A model generated the notes under the pieces. The model had not been told where the DNA came from, searched no databases, and saw only the letters and a list, made by a program, of their open reading frames with translations. Shown here piece by piece: positions 10,601 through 17,367 of a stretch of DNA of 64,000 nt. Numbering within the stretch: position 1 is the stretch's first letter; each line of letters starts with the position of its first letter. The stretch comes from Amycolatopsis azurea DSM 43854. GTDB taxonomy: Bacteria; Actinomycetota; Actinomycetes; Mycobacteriales; Pseudonocardiaceae. The stretch covers positions 138,880 to 202,879 of the forward strand of contig NZ_MUXN01000008.1 in assembly GCF_001995215.1 (NCBI RefSeq), given 5' to 3'. The position numbers and the translations under genes are program-made.

Positions 10601-11899
10601 GTGACCGTGCTCGACTCACGACCGGACATTCCAGGCGACCCCGAGGGTCGCGTCGTTGCCCCTATGGAGGCGTCCACCGCGCTGATTTCCGAGGCCGGCG
10701 TCAGCATGGCACCTGTGCAAGACCTGGGCGCCGGGCGCGGCCCTTTCTGGCTCGACGACTGGCTCCGCGCGAACGCCACCGACGTCCTCGCGTGGCGTCG
10801 GCACATCCACGCGCACCCGGAGCTCTCCCGTCACGAGTTCGCCACGACCGAAATGGTCATGTCCCTGCTCCGCTCGGTGGGGCTCAAACCATGGGTGCTC
10901 CCTTCGGGCACCGGCGTGGTCTGCGACATCGGCAGCGGTGACCGCTGTGTCGCGCTCCGCGCGGACATGGACGCCCTGCCCCTGACCGAGGCCACCGGAC
11001 TCCCGTACGCCTCCAAGACCGACGGCGCCGCGCACATGTGCGGGCACGACGCGCACACCGCGATCCTCCTGGGCGCCGCCCGGGCGCTGGCCGGTGCGCC
11101 GGAGCTGCCCGGACGCGTGCGGCTGATCTTCCAGCCCGCCGAGGAGGTCATGCCCGGCGGCGCGCTGGACATGATCGCCGCCGGCGCGATGGAAGGCGTC
11201 GAGCGGATCTACGGGCTGCACTGCGACCCGCGGCTCGAGGTCGGCAAGGTGGGCCTGCGCGAAGGCGCGCTCACCTCGGCCGCCGACCTCATCGAGCTGC
11301 GGCTCACCTCGCCGGGCGGGCACACCTCGCGGCCGCATCTGACCGCGGACCTGGTGCACGCGCTCGGCACGGTGATCACGTCGCTGCCCGCGGTCCTTTC
11401 GCGGCGCGTCGACCCGCGATCCGGGACCGTGCTGGTCTGGGGCGCGGTGCACGCCGGGCAGGCCGCGAACGCCGTCCCGCAGGACGGCGTGCTGCGGGGC
11501 ACGCTCCGGACCGCGGACCACGAGGTCTGGACGATGCTGGAGCCGCTCGTCGCGTCTTCGGTGGAGTCGCTGCTGGCGCCGACCGGCGTCGGGTTCTCCC
11601 TCGACTACCGCCGCGGCGTGCCGCCGGTCGTCTCCGACCCGGAGTCGCACGCGTTGATGCGGGCCGGTGTCGAAGCCGCGCTGGGCGAGGACGCCGTCGC
11701 CGGGACCGAACAGTCGTCCGGTGGTGAAGACTTCGGGTGGTACCTGGAGCACGTCCAGGGCGCCTTCGCGCGTCTCGGCGTGTGGCCGGGTGAAGGCCCG
11801 ATGGCCGACATCCACCGCCCGACCTTCACCCTCGACGAGCGTTCGCTCCTGTGCGGGGTCCGCACCCTGGTCCACACCGCCCTGGCCACCCTGGCCTGA
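10601..11899 (+). CDS. M20 family metallo-amidohydrolase
   Basis: 432 residues, M20D-type amidohydrolase (N-acyl-amino-acid or hippurate hydrolase group; mycobacterial AmiA/AmiB relatives). Metal-binding motifs: RRHIHAHPEL (67-76), a CGHDAHTA segment near residue 147, PAEEVMPGG near 180 and a C-terminal SSGGEDFG. Predicted dinuclear zinc or manganese centre and cytosolic location, since no signal peptide is seen. GTG start after GGGAGGAGGTGC; the first 50 residues are an unusual extension, so a start at a later Met is possible. Substrate not predictable. Confidence 0.88.
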   Translation: MTVLDSRPDIPGDPEGRVVAPMEASTALISEAGVSMAPVQDLGAGRGPFWLDDWLRANATDVLAWRRHIHAHPELSRHEFATTEMVMSLLRSVGLKPWVLPSGTGVVCDIGSGDRCVALRADMDALPLTEATGLPYASKTDGAAHMCGHDAHTAILLGAARALAGAPELPGRVRLIFQPAEEVMPGGALDMIAAGAMEGVERIYGLHCDPRLEVGKVGLREGALTSAADLIELRLTSPGGHTSRPHLTADLVHALGTVITSLPAVLSRRVDPRSGTVLVWGAVHAGQAANAVPQDGVLRGTLRTADHEVWTMLEPLVASSVESLLAPTGVGFSLDYRRGVPPVVSDPESHALMRAGVEAALGEDAVAGTEQSSGGEDFGWYLEHVQGAFARLGVWPGEGPMADIHRPTFTLDERSLLCGVRTLVHTALATLA

Positions 11900-11909
11900 C
11901 GTCCACCCA

Positions 11910-11951
11910 ATCACGCGTGTCGTCCATCTGATCACGCGTGTCGTCCACCTG
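11910..11951 (+). repeat. Two tandem 21-bp repeats
   Basis: Units at 11910-11930 and 11931-11951 differ at one base and begin ATCACGCGTGTCGTCC; a partial unit precedes them. Each holds the palindrome CACGCGTG. Three inverted units lie at 12973-13035, so the repeats bracket the nuclease-like gene. Candidate protein-binding iterons. Confidence 0.8.
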
Positions 11952-11996
11952 TGGACAGGTGTTCGCCACCATCGGTGTCGAACACCTGTCCACAGG
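11948..11996. repeat. 18-bp perfect inverted repeat
   Basis: Exact arms 11948-11965 and 11979-11996 (CCTGTGGACAGG extending into TGTTCG) with a 13-base loop. It follows the amidohydrolase stop by about 50 bases. Could serve as a factor-assisted terminator; the arms also contain DnaA-box-like CCACA cores. Confidence 0.75.
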
Positions 11997-12037
11997 GTTA
12001 TCCACAACCCCAGGAGTTGTCCACAGGTTGTGGACGA
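11950..12037. promoter_or_regulatory. Cluster of DnaA-box-like sites
   Basis: Five nonamers with a TCCACA core in 88 bases: CTGTCCACA (complement, 11950-11958), CTGTCCACA (11986-11994), TTATCCACA (11998-12006, the classical consensus), TTGTCCACA (12017-12025, the form preferred in Streptomyces) and TCGTCCACA (complement, 12029-12037). No dnaA or dnaN gene is nearby, so this is not a standard origin. Possible DnaA-titrating or DnaA-regulated site upstream of the nuclease-like gene. Confidence 0.55.
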
Positions 12038-12077
12038 GAGGTCTTCTCGGCGTCCTGGATCAGGGATCCTCGAAGGC

Positions 12078-12971
12078 ATGATCGACTGGGGAGGACGACA
12101 TGGGGCGGTCTCGCGTAGTGAGGCCGACAGGGTTCTGGGGCGCCGGATGGTCCTTGAAGGACTGGCCACCGGTGTCCTCGCCCAGCCTTGGCGAGGCGTG
12201 GTCATCCACGCCGCCGACGCGCTCAAACTGACCACGCGGGCTCAGGCCGCCCTGCTCGTGGTGGGCAGGCCTGTCGCTGTGTCAGGAGCTACATCCCTTG
12301 CGCTGCATGGGATCTCGGCCGTGGACGAGTCAAGAGTCCATGTGACGGTCCCTTACTCGCGCCGGATCAAGTCGAAGCCGGGGCTGACTGTCCACCAGGC
12401 CGATTTCCGGCCTTCGGATGTCGTCGAGCTCGACGGCCTCGCCACGTTCTCGTTGGATCTGGCGCTGGCCGACTTTCTCTGCGACGGGGACAAGCGGACC
12501 GCGTTCGCCGCACTGGACGAGGCCATGCACGGACTCGCGCCGGATCATGTCCGGGTCCTGCGGGAGAACGTCCGGGACCGCCTCGCCGACCGTCGCGACC
12601 AGCGAGGTATCCACAGGGCACTCCTGTTGCTCGACCTGGCGACCGGCAAGGCGGAATCCCCGCCGGAAAGCATCCTCCGGTTGATCGTGGTCGAGGCGGG
12701 ATTCCCGGTGCCGGAGGTCCAGTACGAGATCACCACGATCGAGGGACGCAAGCTGTACGTCCTCGACCTGGCGTGGCCGTCGCGGCGGATCGCTCTGGAG
12801 TACGACGGCTTCGCTTCCCACGAGGAGCGTCACGGCTACGACGCCGAGCGGGACGCGCGGATGGCCGGACGAGGATGGGTCACGATCCGGGCCTCGGCGG
12901 CGGACCTCCGTGATCCCCGGCGTGTGCTGGCCGAGCTGGCCAAAGCGTTCGGAATGCGCGCGGTCGCGTGA
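12078..12971 (+). CDS. DUF559 nuclease-like protein with AbiEi-like N-terminus
   Basis: 297 residues. The N-terminal part resembles actinobacterial proteins labelled AbiEi-antitoxin-like (SGATSLALHGI at 69-79). The C-terminal part is a DUF559/Vsr-like PD-(D/E)xK fold: candidate acidic residues E197, D230 (YVLDLAWP) and E241 (ALEYDGF), then a final WVTIRA strand. Nuclease activity is plausible but unproven. ATG at 12078 follows GAAGG. Solitary, flanked by inverted arrays of 21-bp repeats and preceded by DnaA-box-like sites. The broad family is widespread in actinobacteria and its role is unknown. Confidence 0.75.
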   Translation: MIDWGGRHGAVSRSEADRVLGRRMVLEGLATGVLAQPWRGVVIHAADALKLTTRAQAALLVVGRPVAVSGATSLALHGISAVDESRVHVTVPYSRRIKSKPGLTVHQADFRPSDVVELDGLATFSLDLALADFLCDGDKRTAFAALDEAMHGLAPDHVRVLRENVRDRLADRRDQRGIHRALLLLDLATGKAESPPESILRLIVVEAGFPVPEVQYEITTIEGRKLYVLDLAWPSRRIALEYDGFASHEERHGYDAERDARMAGRGWVTIRASAADLRDPRRVLAELAKAFGMRAVA

Positions 12972-12972
12972 T

Positions 12973-13035
12973 CAGATGGACGACACGTGTGATCAGACGG
13001 ACGACACGTGTGATCAGACCGACGACACGCGTGAT
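12973..13035 (-). repeat. Three tandem 21-bp repeats, inverted relative to 11910
   Basis: Units at 12973-12993, 12994-13014 and 13015-13035, each CAGAYSGACGACACG followed by YGTGAT, are the reverse complement of the units at 11910-11951. They begin directly after the stop of the nuclease-like gene and run into the stop of the convergent cyclotransferase gene. Confidence 0.85.
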
Positions 13036-13487
13036 CAGCCGGAGATGCCCTGGCAGGGGCGGGTGCGGAGCGCGTCGACGTAGTCCGCGGGCGCCCCGGC
13101 GGTCTCGGCCGCGTCGGCCAGAACGCCGAGATAGCGCGCCGAAGGGAGACCGCCCTCGTAGGCGTCCAGGACGTACAGCCACGCCAGGACGGAGCCGTCC
13201 ATGGTCTGCACGCGGAGCCGGATCTTGGAGTGGATGCCCATCTCGCCGCCTTCCCAGCGGTCGAGGTTGGGTTCGTCCAGCGAGGTGACGTCGTACAGCA
13301 CGACGAAGACCCGGGAGCCCGGGTCTTCGACGATGGTCGCCAGCGCGCCTTCCCAGCCGAGGTCTTCGCCGCCGAAGGTCAGCCTCCAGCCCTCCAGCCA
13401 GCCGGTGCCGGCCATGGGGGAGTGCGGAGCGCGCTCCAGCATCTGGGCGGGCTCCATATTGGATCCATAAGCGGCATACAACGGCAC
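13035..13487 (-). CDS. Gamma-glutamylcyclotransferase-like protein
   Basis: 150 residues. The N-terminal YAAYGSNM (4-11) is the substrate-binding loop of the GGCT/AIG2 fold, which releases 5-oxoproline from gamma-glutamyl groups. Length and the glycine-rich GWLEGWRLTFGG stretch fit single-domain actinobacterial members; the precise substrate is open. The stop codon lies in the last 21-bp repeat. Divergent from lpdA with a 127-bp gap, an arrangement I recall from mycobacteria (Rv3304/Rv3303c). Confidence 0.8.
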   Translation of the reverse strand: MPLYAAYGSNMEPAQMLERAPHSPMAGTGWLEGWRLTFGGEDLGWEGALATIVEDPGSRVFVVLYDVTSLDEPNLDRWEGGEMGIHSKIRLRVQTMDGSVLAWLYVLDAYEGGLPSARYLGVLADAAETAGAPADYVDALRTRPCQGISG

Positions 13488-13614
13488 GGTGACAGCGTAG
13501 CGACCCGTCGGTCACCCGGCTGGACGTACATGCCGTGTCCGGCCACTCAATCCGCCCAGCGGTCGCCCGCGTACGGTAAACGCAGTCACAGACACCGCTG
13601 CGAGGAGGAGACCA

Positions 13615-15018
13615 GTGACCAAGATCGTGATCATGGGCGGAGGCCCCGCCGGTTACGAAGCGGCACTGGTCGCGGCCCAGCACGGAGCCGACGTCACCAT
13701 CGTCGAACGCGACGGTCTCGGCGGCGCGTGCGTGCTCTACGACTGCGTCCCCTCGAAGACGTTCATCGCCTCCTCCGGCGCGCTCGCGAACATGCACGAC
13801 CTGCGCGAGCTCGGCATCAACACCGACATGGCCGACACCAGTGTCGACCTGCCGACCGTCCACGGCCGCGTGAAGGGCCTCGCGCTCGCGCAGTCCGCCG
13901 ACATCCGCGCGCGCGTCCAGCGCGAGGGCGTCCGCGTCGTCATCGGCCAGGCACGGTTCGACGACGAAGAGGCCGGGCTCGCCACGCACAAGGTCGCCGT
14001 CACCCTGCACGACGGCTCGACCGAGGTGCTCGACGCCGACGTCGTCCTCATCTCCACCGGCGCCACCCCGCGCGTGCTGCCCGGCGCGGTGCCGGACGGC
14101 GAGCGCATCCTCGACTGGCGTCAGCTCTACGACCTGCGCGAGCTGCCCGAGCACCTGGCCGTCATCGGTTCGGGTGTCACCGGCGCCGAATTCGCCTCGG
14201 CCTACACCGAGATGGGCGTCAAGGTCACCGTCGTCTCCAGCCGTGATCGCGTGCTCCCGCACGAGGACGCCGACGCCGCCGCGGTGCTCGAAGAGGTCTT
14301 CTCGCAGCGCGGCACCACGGTCGCCAAGCAGGCCCGCGCCGACAAGGTCGTACGGACCGAAAAGGGCGTCGAGATCCACCTCGCCGACGGCCGCGTGATC
14401 GAAGCCAGCCACGCGCTGATGACCGTCGGGTCGGTGCCCAACACCACCGACATCGGCTTGGAGAAGGTCGGCATCGAGCCCGGCCCCGGCGGCTTCATCG
14501 GCGTCGACCGCGTTTCCCGCACCAGCGCGCCCGGGATCTACGCCGCCGGTGACTGCACCGGGGTGCTCATGCTCGCCTCCGTGGCCAGCATGCAGGGCCG
14601 CATCGCGATGTGGCACGCGCTCGGCGAGGGTGTCGCGCCGATCAAGCTCAAGACCGTCGCCGCCAACGTGTTCACCCACCCCGAGATCGCGACCGTCGGC
14701 ATCAGCCAGCAGGCGATCGACTCGGGTGAGGTGCCCGCCCGCACCATCATGCTCCCGCTAGCGACGAACGCCCGCGCGAAGATGGAAGGTCTGCGACGCG
14801 GTTTCGTGAAGCTGTTCTGCCGCCCCGCCACCGGCGTGGTCGTCGGCGGTGTGGTCGTGGCGCCGACGGCGAGCGAACTCATCCTTCCCATCGCGCTCGC
14901 CGTCCAGAACCAGCTCACAGTGGAACATCTGGCACTGACATTTTCGGTGTACCCGTCGCTTTCGGGTTCGATCACCGAAGCGGGCCGTCAGCTGATGCGC
15001 CACGACGACTTGGACTGA
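13615..15018 (+). CDS. lpdA: LpdA-type NAD(P)H quinone reductase (flavoprotein)
   Basis: 467 residues, pyridine nucleotide-disulfide oxidoreductase fold: FAD motif GGGPAGYEA (8-16), NAD(P) motif GSGVTGAEF near 184, second FAD motif TSAPGIYAAGDCTG. It is most like mycobacterial LpdA, a quinone reductase with no lipoamide activity. The C-terminal His-Glu pair of true lipoamide dehydrogenases is absent (the region reads VYPSLSGSITEAG), but both cysteines of the CxxxxC site (C39, C44) are present, unlike my recollection of M. tuberculosis LpdA, which keeps one. GTG start with GGAGGAGA upstream. Confidence 0.9.
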   Translation: MTKIVIMGGGPAGYEAALVAAQHGADVTIVERDGLGGACVLYDCVPSKTFIASSGALANMHDLRELGINTDMADTSVDLPTVHGRVKGLALAQSADIRARVQREGVRVVIGQARFDDEEAGLATHKVAVTLHDGSTEVLDADVVLISTGATPRVLPGAVPDGERILDWRQLYDLRELPEHLAVIGSGVTGAEFASAYTEMGVKVTVVSSRDRVLPHEDADAAAVLEEVFSQRGTTVAKQARADKVVRTEKGVEIHLADGRVIEASHALMTVGSVPNTTDIGLEKVGIEPGPGGFIGVDRVSRTSAPGIYAAGDCTGVLMLASVASMQGRIAMWHALGEGVAPIKLKTVAANVFTHPEIATVGISQQAIDSGEVPARTIMLPLATNARAKMEGLRRGFVKLFCRPATGVVVGGVVVAPTASELILPIALAVQNQLTVEHLALTFSVYPSLSGSITEAGRQLMRHDDLD

Positions 15019-15096
15019 TCTCCGCCGGGAAGCAACCCTCGCGGGGGTGCCCGCGTCTAGCGCGTGTCGGTGTTTCGGTGACAGCTAGGGGTTTTC

Positions 15097-15576
15097 GTGG
15101 TTCGCAGGGTTCGCAGGAGTGTCGTCGGAGTGGTGACGATCGGTGCGGCGTTGCTGGCGGGTCCGGCGACCGGTCTCGCTCAGCAACCCCAGCAACCCGA
15201 TCCGGGCGGTGTCACGGTCCAGCTCAACGACGACACGGCCTATGATCTCGGTCTCGTCAACAAGTACGTGCACGGCGACTCGAATGTGGCGCTGGCGCAA
15301 TGTCCGGGCGGCGAGGGTCTGAAAGCGCCGATGTCGACGACGTTCTCTTCGCCGGTGCTGAGCATCGGGAAGTACGACTACGGCCCGCTCATCGGTGTCC
15401 CGGCGAACGTCAGCGCCGAGGTCGAGCTCAAGAAGGACACCGCGCCGGGGAACTACCCGCTGACCGTCAACTGCAACGGAAAGCCTTATACGGCAACGTT
15501 TACTGTGCCCGCCCGGCAGGTGAGCGCGGTGCCGTCCGGTTCCGCCCACGCGGGCGACGGCAGTATGGCGTCCTGA
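15097..15576 (+). CDS. Small secreted protein, sortase-cluster member 1
   Basis: 159 residues with a Sec signal peptide (RRVRRS, hydrophobic 9-25, cut near GLAQ) and a beta-rich, two-cysteine domain (NVALAQCPGG and LTVNCNGK), comparable to the two related proteins at 16544 and 17368. It has neither the Ser/Pro stalk nor the QTGGG end of those two. GTG start. Followed by an intrinsic terminator, and then by DNA that in another frame reads like a membrane-anchor tail, so it may have lost its C-terminus. Function unknown. Confidence 0.75.
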   Translation: MVRRVRRSVVGVVTIGAALLAGPATGLAQQPQQPDPGGVTVQLNDDTAYDLGLVNKYVHGDSNVALAQCPGGEGLKAPMSTTFSSPVLSIGKYDYGPLIGVPANVSAEVELKKDTAPGNYPLTVNCNGKPYTATFTVPARQVSAVPSGSAHAGDGSMAS

Positions 15577-15590
15577 ATTTCGCGTTTCGG

Positions 15591-15625
15591 AACCGCCCTC
15601 GGACTTCGGTCCGGGGGCGGTTTTT
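15591..15625 (+). terminator. Intrinsic transcription terminator
   Basis: A GC-rich hairpin, ACCGCCCtCGGAC, TTCG loop, GTCCGgGGGCGGT, directly followed by TTTTT. It lies 15 bases after the stop of the secreted protein at 15097. One of the few classical U-tailed terminators in this window. Confidence 0.85.
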
Positions 15626-15634
15626 CGTCGGGTG

Positions 15635-15742
15635 GGTCACTTCGGCGGCTCTCACCGTCCTCGCCGCGGTCGGGGCGGTCTCGCGCTGGTCGCGGGCGGT
15701 GTCGGGTTCGCGGCGTACCGTCGTCGCTCGGTGACGGCTTGA
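15635..15742 (+). pseudogene. Possible relic of a C-terminal wall-anchor segment
   Basis: In the frame ending with TGA at 15740-15742 the DNA encodes GGLALVAGGVGFAAYRRRS then VTA and stop: a hydrophobic helix followed by an Arg-rich tail, the usual end of sortase-type anchored proteins. It has no start and is in a different frame from the secreted protein upstream, separated by a stop and a terminator. It may be the lost anchor of that gene or of a deleted paralogue. Codon-by-codon the match is convincing, but it could be chance. Confidence 0.4.
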
Positions 15743-15757
15743 GGATCGCGATCATTT

Positions 15758-15788
15758 CGTGATCTGGGCGGGCAACCGTCAGATCACG
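15758..15788. repeat. 9-bp dyad upstream of sortase gene
   Basis: Exact arms CGTGATCTG (15758-15766) and CAGATCACG (15780-15788). The right arm continues as GATCACGCGTGGCGT, resembling the 21-bp repeat unit at 11910 (GATCACGCGTGTCGT), so both may bind the same factor. Confidence 0.5.
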
Positions 15789-15817
15789 CGTGGCGTAAGG
15801 CAGGCGTGGGGGTTACG

Positions 15818-15855
15818 ACGAGCCGGTCCCGGTCTGGGGGCCGGGACCGGCTCGT
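15818..15855. repeat. 15-bp perfect hairpin before sortase gene
   Basis: Exact arms ACGAGCCGGTCCCGG (15818-15832) and its complement (15841-15855) with an 8-base loop. It lies 23 bases before the sortase start with no T-run. It could be an upstream terminator or a leader hairpin. Confidence 0.7.
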
Positions 15856-15878
15856 CCCGCTTCCGCAGAGGGGTGGAC

Positions 15879-16538
15879 ATGAAGTCGACATGGATACGAG
15901 GACGACAGGCGCTGCTGGCGCTCGCCGTCGTCCTGCTGGCCGTTCTGGCGACGCTGGCGTTCGTGCTGTCCGGTCCGGGGGAAACCGGCCAGGCCGCGCC
16001 GCAGGGGGTGACGAGCCGGCCGGAGACGCCGTCGGCGGAGCAGGGCGCGCCCGCCGACGGAGGGGCCGTCGGCGAGGGCATGCCGAAGGCCGATCCCGTC
16101 TCGATCGACGTGCCGAAGATCGAGGCGAAGTCCAGCCTGGTCCCGCTCGGGCTCAACGCGGACAACACCGTCGAGGTGCCGCCGGTGACCCAGCCGATGC
16201 AGGCGGGCTGGTACAAGAACGGGCCGACCCCGGGGGAAGTCGGGCCTTCGGTGATCCTCGGGCACGTGGACGGGAACAAGCAGAAGGGCATCTTCTTCCG
16301 GCTGAAGGAGCTGGCGCCCGGCGACAAGGTCTCGATCGCTCGCAAGGACGGCACGACAGCCGAGTTCGCTGTCACGAAGGTCGAGCGGGTGGCGAAGGAC
16401 AAGTTCCCCACCGATGCCGTCTACGGCGACACCACCGAGCCGGAACTGCGGCTCATCACCTGCGGCGGGGTCTTCGACAAGGCGTCGCACAACTATCTCG
16501 ACAACATCATCGTTTTCGCTCGGCTGATCGCGAGGTGA
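15879..16538 (+). CDS. Class F-like sortase
   Basis: 219-residue membrane-anchored transpeptidase. One N-terminal helix (about 9-31), a Pro/Glu-rich linker, then the sortase barrel: catalytic His in VILGHVDG (H129) and Cys in LRLITCGG (C195); a downstream Arg (R215) is the likely third residue. Length and the LITCGG context fit the actinobacterial class F group, whose function is poorly known. The ATG at 15879 has AGAGGGG upstream; a GTG two codons earlier is possible. It is followed after 5 bases by a secreted protein ending in QTGGG, its likely substrate. Confidence 0.88.
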   Translation: MKSTWIRGRQALLALAVVLLAVLATLAFVLSGPGETGQAAPQGVTSRPETPSAEQGAPADGGAVGEGMPKADPVSIDVPKIEAKSSLVPLGLNADNTVEVPPVTQPMQAGWYKNGPTPGEVGPSVILGHVDGNKQKGIFFRLKELAPGDKVSIARKDGTTAEFAVTKVERVAKDKFPTDAVYGDTTEPELRLITCGGVFDKASHNYLDNIIVFARLIAR

Positions 16539-16543
16539 GGTCC

Positions 16544-17089
16544 ATGATCAGGCACCGGTCCGTCCTGGTGGTGGCGTGTGGAGCGGTACTGGCCGCGCCG
16601 ACGGTCGCGTACGCGCAGGACGTCTCGACCTCGCCCACCTCTTCTCCCGCCCCGCCGCCGATGCAGTACCCGTTCGTCGCGGTTTCACCGGCGAAGTCGA
16701 AGGCTGGCGAGGACGTCCTGGTCTCCGTCGGCTGTCCCGTCGCCGATCTCGGCGAGGTGAAGTCGATGGTGCTGGACCGCGTCGGGAAGTTCGAAGTCAC
16801 TTCGGAGAATCCGGTGATCCAAGGCGCCGTCGCGCATATCGACGACAAGGCGCGCCCCGGCTTCTACGCGGTCACGGCGGTCTGCAAGACGAAGACGGTG
16901 ACGATCAATCTCGAAGTGGCGGCCGTCCCGCCTTCGTCTTCATCGAGCAAACCGCCGAACCCTTCTGTCTCGTCGAGTAAACCCGTGCCGCCGGGATCTT
17001 CGGCGGTTCCGGTCAGGCCTGGCGTGGGGCGTCAGGTTTCGAAGATTCCGGTGGGGGCGCCGCAGACCGGCGGGGGCGCTTTCTCGTGA
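16544..17089 (+). CDS. Secreted protein with terminal QTGGG motif
   Basis: 181 residues: signal peptide (1-24, cut near AYA), a two-cysteine beta domain (VSVGCPVAD and VTAVCKTK), a Ser/Pro stalk (SSSSSKPPNPS) and the extreme C-terminus GAPQTGGGAFS. The PQTG motif looks like a sorting signal, yet no membrane helix or basic tail follows: the stop comes three residues later. ATG at 16544, with GAGGTGAGG overlapping the sortase stop, indicates one operon. The stop lies inside the left arm of a long inverted repeat. Confidence 0.8.
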   Translation: MIRHRSVLVVACGAVLAAPTVAYAQDVSTSPTSSPAPPPMQYPFVAVSPAKSKAGEDVLVSVGCPVADLGEVKSMVLDRVGKFEVTSENPVIQGAVAHIDDKARPGFYAVTAVCKTKTVTINLEVAAVPPSSSSSKPPNPSVSSSKPVPPGSSAVPVRPGVGRQVSKIPVGAPQTGGGAFS

Positions 17090-17288
17090 GTGGCAATGAC
17101 GGTTATTGAGGGGTAAGGCAAAGGTGGCGTGTTCATTCGCTCGTCCGCACGCCGACCTCGGGTGTTGCGAAAGCCACTTTCGCAACACTTCGGGGACTCC
17201 ACCCCCCACCCACCCCCCCACGGACTTGGCACCTGACCGGACACCTTCGCCATGACGGCTTGATAGAACCGTCCTTGCCACTCACGAG
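17083..17288. repeat. Family A palindrome split by 160 bp, enclosing a family E palindrome
   Basis: Left arm CTCGTGAGTGGCAAtGACGGTT (with stop codon of the preceding gene inside) at 17083-17104; right complementary arm 17267-17288 with one mismatch, followed by TTTTTT. Between them lies a perfect 12-bp-arm palindrome, GTGTTGCGAAAG at 17162-17173 and its complement at 17177-17188. The outer arms match the compact hairpin at 32948. The 278-bp gap between the two secreted-protein genes is otherwise empty. Confidence 0.8.
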
Positions 17289-17367
17289 TTTTTTGTTCTT
17301 CAAGGCAACCGATTACCCGTCCCGAGGGTGTTCCTGATGCGAGGGCTCGCACTGAGGGAGAAAGATC

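Noticed and set aside
11950..12037. Chromosomal replication origin
   Set aside because: Only five DnaA-like boxes, no AT-rich unwinding segment and no dnaA, dnaN or gyrase genes nearby; a regulatory or titration site fits better.
11910..13035. CRISPR array at the 21-bp repeats
   Set aside because: The units are contiguous without unique spacers and number only two and three; no cas genes are present.
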